A stretch of DNA of 64,000 nucleotides from Thalassospira australica (lineage in GTDB: Bacteria > Pseudomonadota > Alphaproteobacteria > Rhodospirillales > Thalassospiraceae), in NCBI RefSeq assembly GCF_000763295.1, contig NZ_JRJE01000032.1, forward strand, positions 682,001 through 746,000, in the 5' to 3' direction. Within the stretch, counting starts at the first letter, position 1. The number at the start of each line of letters is the position of its first letter. Below, piece after piece: positions 16,188 through 24,763 of this stretch. The translations under genes were made by a program, and so were the position numbers. A model generated the notes under the pieces. That model was not told where the DNA came from. It made no database searches and saw only the letters and a list, made by a program, of their open reading frames with translations.

Positions 16188-17423
16188 ATGAACGATAAAG
16201 TAAACGTTTTCGGACCGATAAAAGGAACCGGGCACATCATGGGGCGCATGACCGATCACTTGCGCGGGGTTTTGCACGGCATGGCGGTGCTTGCGCTGAT
16301 TTGCGGCATTGGTGGAGTGTCAGCGGCGATCGTGCTGCCGACTGTTGCGCTGGCGCAGCAATCCGGGGCCAACAAGGGCAGCAGGGACGCCCCGTCTGAT
16401 CCGCTGGAAAAATTCCTGCATCAATATATTACACATGCCGGGTTGCCTGGTGGTGTGGTTGCGATTGGCTATGGCGAGGGGCGCGTGCGCTATGCGGCAA
16501 GCGGCTATGCCAGTGTCCGCCCGGAAACCGGCATGACCGATGACCGGCAGTTTTACATCGGATCATTGACCAAGATGATGACAGCGGTCGTGACCTTGCA
16601 ACTGGCATCGGAACAGCGGATTGATCTGGCCGATCCGATTGGCAAATACCTGCCCGATGAATATCAGGGACGCATTGCCAATGCCGACCGTGCCACCATC
16701 CGTGACCTTTTGCGCAACAGTTCGGGCATCCCGGATTATCTTGATGGTGAGTTCTTTTTTGAGCTGGTCGGACGCGACCCGCAGCATGGCTGGCGCAATG
16801 TCGAATTGCTGCCGTTGATTGCGGATCGGGATGCCTATTTCGCACCGGGGAAAAGTTATGCGGCGTCCAACAGCAATTTCATTTTGCTTGGCGTGATGAT
16901 CGAGGCGGTCGAGGGGGCCGATATCAAGGCGGTCTTTAACCGGCGCATTTTTGAACCGGCCCGCATGCGTGATACATCCTTTGGGCGCTATCCAAGACCT
17001 GCCTTGCTGGCACGCGGCTTTGATGATGCCAATGGCGACGGGCAGCTTGAAGACGTCACCGATTATGATGTCGGCGATCAATTGGCAGATGGCGGGGTGA
17101 TCTCGACGGCTGAAGACATGGTCAAATTTGCCCGTGCGCTGTTTGTTGACGGGGTTCTTTTGGGCCCCAATGCGCTGGAACGTGCGACCACCGATACCGC
17201 TTTTACCGGGGAGGGATCATATGGCTATGGCCTTATGATCGGATCAAGCGACTGGGGCCCGGTCTGGGGCCATGACGGGATTTACTTTGGTTATTCGGCG
17301 GAGTTTTCCTGGTTCCCGGAGCAAGAAACGGTGGTGGTTTTCCTGTCCAATGGCCGGGCGCTGAATGAGGTGCCATCCGTCACCAGCATGCTGATGACCG
17401 GGTTGTTTGGTGATCCGCAGTAG
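16188..17423 (+). CDS. exported beta-lactamase-family serine hydrolase
   Basis: Encodes 411 residues if started at the ATG at 16188 (GGGGA just upstream); 16239 or 16248 are alternatives. A signal peptide ends near AAIVLPTVALAQ. The class C/penicillin-binding fold motifs are present: SLTK (Ser nucleophile, GSLTKMMTAVV), YAASNSN (Tyr-x-Asn type), and GHDGIYFGYS in place of KTG. Such proteins are D-alanyl carboxypeptidases, esterases or beta-lactamase relatives; true beta-lactamase activity cannot be assumed. It follows the EndoU gene by 70 bp on the same strand, so both are probably exported products of one operon. Confidence 0.82.
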   Translation: MNDKVNVFGPIKGTGHIMGRMTDHLRGVLHGMAVLALICGIGGVSAAIVLPTVALAQQSGANKGSRDAPSDPLEKFLHQYITHAGLPGGVVAIGYGEGRVRYAASGYASVRPETGMTDDRQFYIGSLTKMMTAVVTLQLASEQRIDLADPIGKYLPDEYQGRIANADRATIRDLLRNSSGIPDYLDGEFFFELVGRDPQHGWRNVELLPLIADRDAYFAPGKSYAASNSNFILLGVMIEAVEGADIKAVFNRRIFEPARMRDTSFGRYPRPALLARGFDDANGDGQLEDVTDYDVGDQLADGGVISTAEDMVKFARALFVDGVLLGPNALERATTDTAFTGEGSYGYGLMIGSSDWGPVWGHDGIYFGYSAEFSWFPEQETVVVFLSNGRALNEVPSVTSMLMTGLFGDPQ

Positions 17424-17559
17424 ACCGCGACCCGCCCAAAATTGCGGATGGCATATGCCGCAGTGCAAAAAGTGGCTTGCAGGGGAAAACAAGTTTCGGT
17501 AATTTTCGTAAAAATAAACATCAAATATTGAACGAATATTATCAAACGGGAGATTCCTG

Positions 17560-18438
17560 ATGGCTGCTGCCCCACGTCCGCGCCGCTCTGTTTTGTATAT
17601 GCCGGGATCAAATGCGCGTGCCCTTGAAAAGGGCCGAACGCTTCCGGCCGACGGGCTTATTCTTGATCTTGAGGATGCGGTGGCCCCGGATGCCAAGGAT
17701 ACGGCGCGGGATCAGATTGTCAGCGCGCTTGCCGAGGGCGGCTATGGCAAACGTGAAATCCAGATCAGGACCAATGGGCTGAATACGCCGTGGGGTTATG
17801 CCGACATTGTTGCGGCATCCAAGACATCGGCTGATGCCATCCTGCTGCCCAAGGTCGAAAGTGCCGATACGGTCCGACAGGTCGCCAATATCATGGAGGC
17901 CGAAGGCGCGCACGCAGGCATGACGATCTGGTGCATGATGGAGACCCCGCTTGCGATGCTAAATGCCAAGGAAATTGCCGGTGCTCATCCGCGTCTGGGC
18001 GGGTTTGTTATGGGGACATCTGATCTGGCCAAGGATTTGAACTGTGCCCATACCCCGGATCGACTGCCAATGGTGACAAGCCTTGGTTTATGCGTGTTGG
18101 CGGCACGGGCCTATGGGTTGGCGATTTTGGATGGGGTGCATCTTGATCTGTCTGATGAGGCCGGGTTTGTCGCATCCTGCAAGCAGGGGCGCGAATTTGG
18201 CTTTGACGGCAAGACGCTTATTCATCCCAAAACGATTGCGAGCGCCAACGAAGCCTTTGCCCCGGCGGAAGCCGAAATCGACTGGGCACGCAAGATCATT
18301 GCCGCGCACGAAGAAGTCAGTTCCGAGGGCAAAGGCGTTGTCGTGGTCGATGGCAAGCTGATTGAAAATCTGCATGTCGTCTCAGCCAAGAAACTGGTCG
18401 CGATGGCCGATTTGATCGCGGAAATGGATGGGGCCTGA
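17560..18438 (+). CDS. malyl-CoA/beta-methylmalyl-CoA lyase-like (CitE family)
   Basis: Encodes 292 residues, a single TIM-barrel of the HpcH/HpaI-CitE family. Motifs are RSVLYMPGSNARALEKG (CoA site), LILDLEDAVAPDAK (acid residues and metal), ILLPKVESAD and WCMMETPLAMLN (metal-binding Glu). It should cleave or condense malyl-CoA or methylmalyl-CoA with glyoxylate and acetyl- or propionyl-CoA. The next gene is a mesaconyl-CoA hydratase-like double hotdog, the classic partner in the ethylmalonyl-CoA pathway. A malyl-CoA thioesterase role is the main alternative. GGGAG precedes the ATG. Confidence 0.8.
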   Translation: MAAAPRPRRSVLYMPGSNARALEKGRTLPADGLILDLEDAVAPDAKDTARDQIVSALAEGGYGKREIQIRTNGLNTPWGYADIVAASKTSADAILLPKVESADTVRQVANIMEAEGAHAGMTIWCMMETPLAMLNAKEIAGAHPRLGGFVMGTSDLAKDLNCAHTPDRLPMVTSLGLCVLAARAYGLAILDGVHLDLSDEAGFVASCKQGREFGFDGKTLIHPKTIASANEAFAPAEAEIDWARKIIAAHEEVSSEGKGVVVVDGKLIENLHVVSAKKLVAMADLIAEMDGA

Positions 18439-18580
18439 CGGGTCAGAGAACAACAACCAGCACACAATCAGATAAAACGGTTCGCGCCAGATAACAGCAA
18501 TAAAGGGCTGCATCAGAGACAGCCAAGGTGGCGCGCATCGGTATTTCAAAGAAATCCGGCCTTTCGGGGGAGGCAATCCA

Positions 18581-19630
18581 ATGTCAAAGACCAATCCGGG
18601 CAATTATTTCGAAGATTTCCAGATCGGACAGGAAATCCGCCACGCCACACCGCGTACGATCACAAGCGGGGATGTCGCGCTTTATACCGGGCTGTATGGC
18701 CCGCGCTTTGCCGTGCAGTCATCGGACGAATTTGCCCAAAGCATCGGTTTTAAGGCAGCACCCGTCGATGATTTGCTGGCGTTTCATATGGTGTTTGGCA
18801 AAACGGTGCCTGATGTGTCGCTGAATGCGGTGGCCAATCTGGGCTATGCCGGGGGCGTGTTTGGCGTTCCGGTTTATCCCGGTGATACGGTCAGTTCGGT
18901 TTCGACTGTCACCGGGATCAAGGAAAATTCCAACGGCAAAACCGGTGTGGTGTACGTCAATTCCGTCGGGCGCAACCAGCGCGGCGAAATGGTGCTGGAT
19001 TACAATCGCTGGGTCATGGTGCGCAAACGCGATGAAAATGCCCCGGCGCCGGAAACGGTTCTGCCGGAACTGCCCGGTGTGGTCGCCCCCGAAGCATTCC
19101 AGATACCGGTCGGGCTTGATGTATCGGCCTATTCAACGCAGTTGGCCGGATCGCCCCATCGTTGGGATGACTATTATGTCGGCGAGAAAATTGATCATGT
19201 CGATGGCATGACCCTTGAAGAAGCCGAACACCAGATCGCAACCCGGCTTTATCAAAACACCGCCAAGGTCCATTTCGATCAGGTGGCCGCCAATGGCGGC
19301 CGGTTTGGCAAGCGGCTGATTTATGGCGGGCATATCATTTCGTTGTGCCGGGCGCTGTCATTTAACGGGCTTGGCAATGCGTTTCGGATTGCCGCGATCA
19401 ATGCAGGCGCACACGCCAATCCGGCCTTTGCCGGGGATACGATTTTTGCCTGGTCGGAAGTATTGGGCAAATTCGAAGTGCCGGGGCGGCGTGATCTTGG
19501 GGCGCTGCGCCTGCGCCTTGTTGCAGTACGCGATCATCAGGCCAGTGATTTCCCGCTGCGTGGCGTGGATGGCAAATATCTTTCCGATGTCTTGCTTGAT
19601 TTCGATTACACGGTGTTAATCCCGCGCTGA
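18581..19630 (+). CDS. mch: mesaconyl-CoA hydratase-like MaoC protein
   Basis: Encodes 349 residues with two tandem MaoC/hotdog halves (about 5-165 and 185-345), the size and layout of mesaconyl-CoA hydratase (beta-methylmalyl-CoA dehydratase). Key stretches are NYFEDFQIGQEIRHATPRTI, GVFGVPVYPGDTVSS and AKVHFDQVAANGGRFGKRLIYGGHIIS. It would interconvert methylmalyl-CoA and mesaconyl-CoA. GGGGGAGG precedes the ATG. It lies 142 bp after the lyase gene on the same strand. Together they could feed glyoxylate into central metabolism, including glyoxylate from allantoate breakdown encoded downstream. Confidence 0.8.
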   Translation: MSKTNPGNYFEDFQIGQEIRHATPRTITSGDVALYTGLYGPRFAVQSSDEFAQSIGFKAAPVDDLLAFHMVFGKTVPDVSLNAVANLGYAGGVFGVPVYPGDTVSSVSTVTGIKENSNGKTGVVYVNSVGRNQRGEMVLDYNRWVMVRKRDENAPAPETVLPELPGVVAPEAFQIPVGLDVSAYSTQLAGSPHRWDDYYVGEKIDHVDGMTLEEAEHQIATRLYQNTAKVHFDQVAANGGRFGKRLIYGGHIISLCRALSFNGLGNAFRIAAINAGAHANPAFAGDTIFAWSEVLGKFEVPGRRDLGALRLRLVAVRDHQASDFPLRGVDGKYLSDVLLDFDYTVLIPR

Positions 19631-19706
19631 TTGTCTGTGCTGTTCCCGGGGTCTTGTTCTGGGTTGTTTTGTAAACTGTCACATTAATTCAGGGTTGAAT
19701 GTCGTA

Positions 19707-19733
19707 AGATCATTCATCCTCCTTGAATGATCT
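19707..19733 (+). promoter_or_regulatory. hairpin in the leader of the EEP nuclease gene
   Basis: AGATCATTCA (19707-19716) and TGAATGATCT (19724-19733) pair perfectly; the 7-base loop is TCCTCCT, which resembles the pyrimidine-rich 3' end of 16S rRNA. The hairpin ends about 10 bases before the start codon. It could equally be the 3' end structure of the mch transcript. Confidence 0.5.
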
Positions 19734-19745
19734 GGCAGATTTGTG

Positions 19746-20861
19746 ATGACCAATGTCAAACCCATCCAGGATATCGAACCCGCCATACATCGGCGCTTTG
19801 TGGCGGAAGCTTTGTTGCGCCTCAAGGCGCGGCTGAAGGCAGAGGTTATTGATGATGCCGAGGCAGAAACACAAAGCCTGCGTCTGGCAACATGGAACCT
19901 GATGCATTTCGGCAATGGCGGGGCCTATACCCGCGAGACCGAGTCGATGATGTATATCGCCGAGATCATTGATCATTTCGATTTGGTTGCCATTCAGGAA
20001 GTGAACGACAATCTTGAGGCGCTTGATCGCCTGATGCGTGATCACCTTGGCGGGGCGTGGGATTATATCGTCACCGACACAACCGAAGGCGGGCCGGGCA
20101 ATAGCGAGCGGCTTGCCTTTGCTTATCGCAAATCCAAAGTCTGGTTCCGTCGCGAGGCAGGCGAGATTGTTCTGCCGAAAGGTCAGAAGATTGTTATGCC
20201 GGGAAGTTCCGGGACTGCAACGGAGGGGGTGCAGTTTGCCCGCACCCCGTTTTCGGTGGCGTTTCAATCCGGGTGGTTTCAGTTCAAGCTTTGCACCGTG
20301 CATATCTTTTATGGCAAATCATCCAATACCAGCCCTGAAATGGCCCAGCGGCGCGAGGAAATTCGCGAAATTGCCGCCTTTCTCAAAGCGCGACAGCTGC
20401 GCGAACAATCCGTGCATGGAAAGGCGGCGAACTATATCCTGTTGGGGGATTTCAACATCGTTTCGCCCGAACATGAAACCATGGAAGCCCTTGAGAATGA
20501 GGGTTTTCACGTTCCGGTGCCAATCAAGGAATTGCCATCGAACCTTTCAGGCAACAAGCATTACGACCAGATCGCTTTTCGCTTGGCAGATGATCGGTTC
20601 CGGTTGCTGCGGTCCGGGGTGTTCGACATGTTTGATGTTGTGTATCGCGACGGGGATGCAGTGCATTATCTTGATAACGTCTGGGGTGCGCAATTTGATC
20701 GCGATAGCGACGGAGATGTGCGTGATCGTGACCAGAAAATCAATTATTTCAAGCGGTACTACCGCAAGCACCAGATGTCGGATCACAAATTGCTGTGGTG
20801 CGAAGTGCGCACCGATTTCTCGCCCGATTATTTGCAGGCGTTGCTTGGTCCTGCCCCTTGA
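19746..20861 (+). CDS. endonuclease/exonuclease/phosphatase-family protein
   Basis: Encodes 371 residues from the ATG at 19746; a GTG one codon earlier is also possible. The EEP (DNase I-like) fold begins near residue 45: RLATWNLMHFG (Asn), LVAIQEVNDN (metal-binding Glu), ILLGDFNIVSP (Asp/Asn) and YRKHQMSDHKLLWCEV (Ser-Asp-His). All main catalytic residues are visible. There is no signal peptide, so it is cytosolic. Substrate (DNA, RNA, phospholipid or sugar phosphate) cannot be told. The N-terminal 40 residues are charged and helical. Confidence 0.85.
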   Translation: MTNVKPIQDIEPAIHRRFVAEALLRLKARLKAEVIDDAEAETQSLRLATWNLMHFGNGGAYTRETESMMYIAEIIDHFDLVAIQEVNDNLEALDRLMRDHLGGAWDYIVTDTTEGGPGNSERLAFAYRKSKVWFRREAGEIVLPKGQKIVMPGSSGTATEGVQFARTPFSVAFQSGWFQFKLCTVHIFYGKSSNTSPEMAQRREEIREIAAFLKARQLREQSVHGKAANYILLGDFNIVSPEHETMEALENEGFHVPVPIKELPSNLSGNKHYDQIAFRLADDRFRLLRSGVFDMFDVVYRDGDAVHYLDNVWGAQFDRDSDGDVRDRDQKINYFKRYYRKHQMSDHKLLWCEVRTDFSPDYLQALLGPAP

Positions 20862-21145
20862 TGACTGTCAGCCCGTTGAAAATATCTTGGGCGAGAGTTG
20901 ATCGGAAGGTGGATAATCCTCATCTTTTCTGGAGTTGGAGCTGATCGCAAGTCTGTTTCCTTGCGTAAGAAGGTCTAATTGTGCGATTGCTAAAAGCACG
21001 TTACGCCGTAAGTGAATGACCCGTGTCTTTTACAGCGCCCTTCCCGCAGGGTGTATACGGTGTCTGAGAGGTCAACCTACGTAGTTTAACGGAGGCAGTT
21101 TGGGCGTTTTGTCACTGGAATCTTTGGTTTTCAAAGGGGTTCAGA

Positions 21146-21174
21146 TTGACTCAAACCCGCTGCATGGGTAAATA
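21146..21174 (+). promoter_or_regulatory. sigma-70 promoter of sdhCDAB
   Basis: TTGACT (21146-21151), a 17-base spacer and TAAATA (21169-21174) fit a housekeeping promoter, giving a leader of about 40 bases to sdhC. The 20862-21145 stretch before it holds no gene that I can support. Confidence 0.6.
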
Positions 21175-21219
21175 AACCCTGCTTTCCCGCCAGCTACTTT
21201 GAGAAGAGGCAATTCCGTT

Positions 21220-21600
21220 ATGAGCAAAGCCAATCGGCCGCTGTCTCCGCATTTGCAGGTGTACCGGCTTCCGATGACGGCAATGATGTCCATCACTTTC
21301 CGTGCGATGGGTGTCGGCCTTGCCATTGGTTTCGTATTTTTGGCGTCCTGGCTGATTGGTGCCGGCGCTGGCCGTGATGCCTTTGAAGGCTATCACGCAT
21401 TTTTCACCTCGTGGTTTGGTCTGCTGCTGCTGTTCGGTTGGACGGCGGCTTTTTATTACCACGCTTGCAATGGTATCCGTCACCTTGTTTGGGATACCGG
21501 TCGCGGCCTGACGAATGAGGGTGCTGCCAAAGGCAACCCGATCGTCCTTGGCGCGGCAGTCGTGCTGACCATTCTCACCTGGATCATCGGTCTGGCCTAA
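21220..21600 (+). CDS. sdhC: succinate dehydrogenase cytochrome b556 subunit
   Basis: Encodes 126 residues from the ATG at 21220, preceded by AGAAGAGG. The N-terminus RPLSPHLQVYRLPMTAMMSITFR is the SdhC signature, followed by three membrane helices. His in YHACNGIRHLVWD is the expected haem b ligand region. It anchors complex II in the inner membrane and helps form the ubiquinone site. It is the first gene of sdhCDAB. Confidence 0.93.
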   Translation: MSKANRPLSPHLQVYRLPMTAMMSITFRAMGVGLAIGFVFLASWLIGAGAGRDAFEGYHAFFTSWFGLLLLFGWTAAFYYHACNGIRHLVWDTGRGLTNEGAAKGNPIVLGAAVVLTILTWIIGLA

Positions 21601-21627
21601 GGCCGGGCAAGAGGGGACAAACTTGTC

Positions 21628-22011
21628 ATGAAGATGCAATCCGATCTGGGCCGTGTCCGCGGTCTCGGTTCTGCCAAAAGTGGCTCTTCGCACTGGTGGA
21701 CCCAGCGCGTTACCGCTGCTGCAAACCTTCCGCTCGGCATCTGGTTCATTGTTTCGATTCTTGCCGGGCATACGGCAGACTATGATGCCGTGCAGGCCTG
21801 GCTGGGCTCGTACTTCCATTCGACCATGATGATCCTGATGATCGTCAGCGTTGCCGTGCACTTCACGCACGGTCTGCAGGTTGTGATCGAAGATTATGTG
21901 CATAACCGTAAAGTGGAAATGATCTCGCTGATGTTGATCAAGGCGGTGGCAGCATTCCTGTCTGTTGCTGCGATCATCTCGGTGTTGCGTATCGTTTTTG
22001 CCGGAGCCTGA
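21628..22011 (+). CDS. sdhD: succinate dehydrogenase membrane anchor subunit
   Basis: Encodes 127 residues with three membrane helices and the start [20 protein letters not shown] followed by [13 protein letters not shown], as in alphaproteobacterial Sdh[15 protein letters not shown] carries the conserved His and the quinone-side residues. It pairs with SdhC to anchor the SdhAB catalytic unit. It begins 27 bases after sdhC. Confidence 0.92.
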   Translation: MKMQSDLGRVRGLGSAKSGSSHWWTQRVTAAANLPLGIWFIVSILAGHTADYDAVQAWLGSYFHSTMMILMIVSVAVHFTHGLQVVIEDYVHNRKVEMISLMLIKAVAAFLSVAAIISVLRIVFAGA

Positions 22012-22015
22012 GCCA

Positions 22016-23812
22016 ATGAGTGAATCTTATAAAATTATCGACCATAACTACGATGTCGTTGTTATGGGTGCGGGTGGTGCCGGTTTGCGCGCAACACTGG
22101 GTACGGTTGAAGCCGGGCTTAAAACCGCATGTATCACCAAGGTCTTCCCGACCCGTTCGCACACCGTTGCTGCCCAGGGCGGTATCGGTGCATCGCTTGG
22201 CAACATGTCCGAGGATCACTGGCAGTGGCATATGTATGACACCGTCAAGGGGTCGGACTGGCTGGGCGATCAGGACGCGATCGAATATATGTGCCGTAAC
22301 GCCGTTCCGGCGGTTCATGAACTTGAACATTACGGCATGCCGTTCTCGCGGACCGAAGATGGCAAAATCTATCAGCGTCCGTTCGGTGGTCACACCCGTG
22401 ACCACGGCAAGGCGCCGGTGGAACGTGCCTGTGCGGCAGCTGACCGTACCGGTCACGCCATGCTCCATACCCTGTATCAGCAGTGCCTGAAGCACAAAGC
22501 AGAATTCTTTGTCGAATATATCGCCCTTGATCTGATCATGGATGACGATGGTTCGTGCAAAGGTCTGATGGCCTGGGATCTTGATACCGGGGAACTGCAT
22601 CGCTTTAACGCCAAGATGGTCATTCTGGCATCTGGTGGATATGGCCGCGCATTCTTTAGCTGCACCTCGGCACACACCTGTACCGGTGACGGTCATGGCA
22701 TGGTGGCCCGTGCGGGTCTTGGCCTGCAGGACATGGAATTTGTTCAGTTCCACCCGACCGGCATTTACGGTTCAGGTTGCCTGATCACCGAGGGTGCACG
22801 TGGTGAAGGTGGCTATCTGACCAACTCCGAGGGCGAACGTTTCATGGAACGTTACGCGCCGACCGTTAAGGACCTTGCATCGCGTGACGTTGTGTCGCGT
22901 GGTATGGCACAGGAAATCCGTGATGGTCGTGGTGTTGGCGAGCACGGCGAATACATCCACCTGCATCTTGAACATCTTGGTTCGGAAGTGCTGTGGGAAC
23001 GTCTGCCGGGCATTACCGAAACCGCAAAAATCTTTGCCGGTGTTGATGCGACCAAGGAACCGATCCCGGTCCTGCCGACGGTCCATTACAACATGGGCGG
23101 CATTCCGACCAACTATAAGGGCGAGGTTCTGCGTCCGACTGCCAAAGACCCGAACGCCATTGTTCCGGGCCTGATGGCGGCAGGTGAAGCAGCTTGTGTG
23201 TCGGTCCATGGTGCGAACCGTCTGGGCACGAACTCCTTGCTTGATCTGGTTGTATTTGGCCGGGCGTGCGGCATGCATGCGGCCGAAGTGGTTGATGCCA
23301 AGGCATCGTTCAAGGAACTCAAAGCCACCGACGGCGAAGAAGCAGTTGAACGTTTCGATCGTCTGCGCTGGGCCAAGGGTTCGCGTCCGACGGCGGATAT
23401 CCGTCTGGAAATGCAGCGCGTCATGCAGGGCAACTGCGGCGTGTTCCGGACCTCGGAAATCCTTAAAGAGGGCAAAGACAAACTTTCTGAAACCGCCAAG
23501 ACGCTTCCCGACGTCGGTGTTTCGGATCGCTCCCTTATCTGGAACTCGGACCTGGTCGAGACTCTTGAACTTGAGAACCTCATGACCTGTGCCGCAGCAA
23601 CCATGAATTCGGCAGAAGCGCGTCATGAATCGCGTGGGGCACATGCCCACGAAGATCATCCGAAGCGTGATGACGAAACCTGGATGAAGCACACAATCGC
23701 CACGGTCGACACTGAAAAGGGGTATGGCGTTGATCTGACCTATCGTCCGGTCAACAACTTCACCCTGACCGATGAAGTGTCGTATATCGAGCCGAAAGAG
23801 CGCGTCTATTAA
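22016..23812 (+). CDS. sdhA: succinate dehydrogenase flavoprotein subunit
   Basis: Encodes 598 residues from the ATG at 22016 ([18 protein letters not shown]), four bases after the sdhD stop. The FAD-binding GAGGAGLRA and the covalent-flavin His in [13 protein letters not shown] are present. [37 protein letters not shown] and the substrate/flavin segment [20 protein letters not shown] complete the subunit. It oxidises succinate to fumarate on the cytosolic side of complex II. Confidence 0.97.
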   Translation: MSESYKIIDHNYDVVVMGAGGAGLRATLGTVEAGLKTACITKVFPTRSHTVAAQGGIGASLGNMSEDHWQWHMYDTVKGSDWLGDQDAIEYMCRNAVPAVHELEHYGMPFSRTEDGKIYQRPFGGHTRDHGKAPVERACAAADRTGHAMLHTLYQQCLKHKAEFFVEYIALDLIMDDDGSCKGLMAWDLDTGELHRFNAKMVILASGGYGRAFFSCTSAHTCTGDGHGMVARAGLGLQDMEFVQFHPTGIYGSGCLITEGARGEGGYLTNSEGERFMERYAPTVKDLASRDVVSRGMAQEIRDGRGVGEHGEYIHLHLEHLGSEVLWERLPGITETAKIFAGVDATKEPIPVLPTVHYNMGGIPTNYKGEVLRPTAKDPNAIVPGLMAAGEAACVSVHGANRLGTNSLLDLVVFGRACGMHAAEVVDAKASFKELKATDGEEAVERFDRLRWAKGSRPTADIRLEMQRVMQGNCGVFRTSEILKEGKDKLSETAKTLPDVGVSDRSLIWNSDLVETLELENLMTCAAATMNSAEARHESRGAHAHEDHPKRDDETWMKHTIATVDTEKGYGVDLTYRPVNNFTLTDEVSYIEPKERVY

Positions 23813-23837
23813 GGCGCGGCAAGAGAGGATTTGAGAG

Positions 23838-24620
23838 ATGGTAGAATTCAATCTTCCCGCCAATTCGGTCGTCAAAGAGGGCAAAACGTTCTCTGCGCCG
23901 GCTGACGCGAAGAATGTCCGTGCGTTCAAGATTTATCGTTTTGATCCGGATAGTGGCGATAACCCGCGAACCGACACCTATGACATCGACCTGGATAAAT
24001 GCGGGCCGATGGTTCTGGACGCGCTGATCAAGATTAAAAACGAGATCGACGCGACCCTGACCTTCCGCCGTTCTTGCCGTGAAGGCATTTGCGGTTCGTG
24101 TGCGATGAACATTGATGGCCGTAACACGCTTGCGTGTCTTAAGCCGATTGATGACATCAAGGGCGAAGTCAAAATCTATCCGCTGCCGCATATGCCAGTG
24201 GTCAAGGATCTGGTGCCGGATCTGTCGCAGCCCTATGCGCAGCTTGCCTCAATCGAGCCGTGGCTTAAGGCTGACAGCCCGAACCCGCCCGATGGCGAAC
24301 GCCTGCAGTCGCGTGAAGAACGTGCGAAGCTTGATGGTCTGTGGGAATGCATTCTGTGCTTCTCCTGCTCGACCGCGTGCCCGTCCTATTGGTGGAACTC
24401 CGACCGTTACCTTGGCCCGGCAGTTCTGCTGCAGGCCTATCGCTGGCTGGCAGATTCGCGTGACGAATATACCGGTGAACGTCTCGATGCACTCGAAGAT
24501 CCGTTCCGCCTGTATCGTTGCCACACGATCATGAACTGCACCAACACCTGCCCGAAAGGCCTGAACCCGGCGCTTGCGATCACCGAAATCAAAAAGATGA
24601 TCGCAGAACGCCGCGCCTAA
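23838..24620 (+). CDS. sdhB: succinate dehydrogenase iron-sulfur subunit
   Basis: Encodes 260 residues. The [2Fe-2S] ligands lie in [15 protein letters not shown] and TLAC, the [4Fe-4S] ligands in [13 protein letters not shown], and the [3Fe-4S] ligands in [17 protein letters not shown]. It passes electrons from the flavin to ubiquinone. It follows sdhA by 25 bases and ends the operon; a strong terminator follows. Confidence 0.97.
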   Translation: MVEFNLPANSVVKEGKTFSAPADAKNVRAFKIYRFDPDSGDNPRTDTYDIDLDKCGPMVLDALIKIKNEIDATLTFRRSCREGICGSCAMNIDGRNTLACLKPIDDIKGEVKIYPLPHMPVVKDLVPDLSQPYAQLASIEPWLKADSPNPPDGERLQSREERAKLDGLWECILCFSCSTACPSYWWNSDRYLGPAVLLQAYRWLADSRDEYTGERLDALEDPFRLYRCHTIMNCTNTCPKGLNPALAITEIKKMIAERRA

Positions 24621-24667
24621 GCGCATGGCAGTGTTGCCCTGATATTGGCGTTTAGCGCCAGCATGTT

Positions 24668-24706
24668 AAAGCCGCTGTGGATCTTTGATCCCGGCGGCTT
24701 TTTCTA
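24668..24706 (+). terminator. terminator of sdhCDAB
   Basis: Stem AAAGCCGC (24668-24675) with GCGGCTTT (24694-24701), followed by a TTTTCT tract. It lies about 48 bases past the sdhB stop. Confidence 0.8.
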
Positions 24707-24763
24707 TTCCACTGCTCTGGAAATTATGCAACTTTGGCGTGAATCAACAGGTATGGGTGTGTC

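Noticed and set aside
16188-17423. Antibiotic-resistance beta-lactamase
   Set aside because: The KTG box is replaced by HDG and the protein resembles the broad serine hydrolase/carboxypeptidase group; resistance cannot be inferred.
22772-23929. 385-codon minus-strand open frame over sdhA
   Set aside because: Antisense to the catalytic part of SdhA; explained by codon bias of the real gene.
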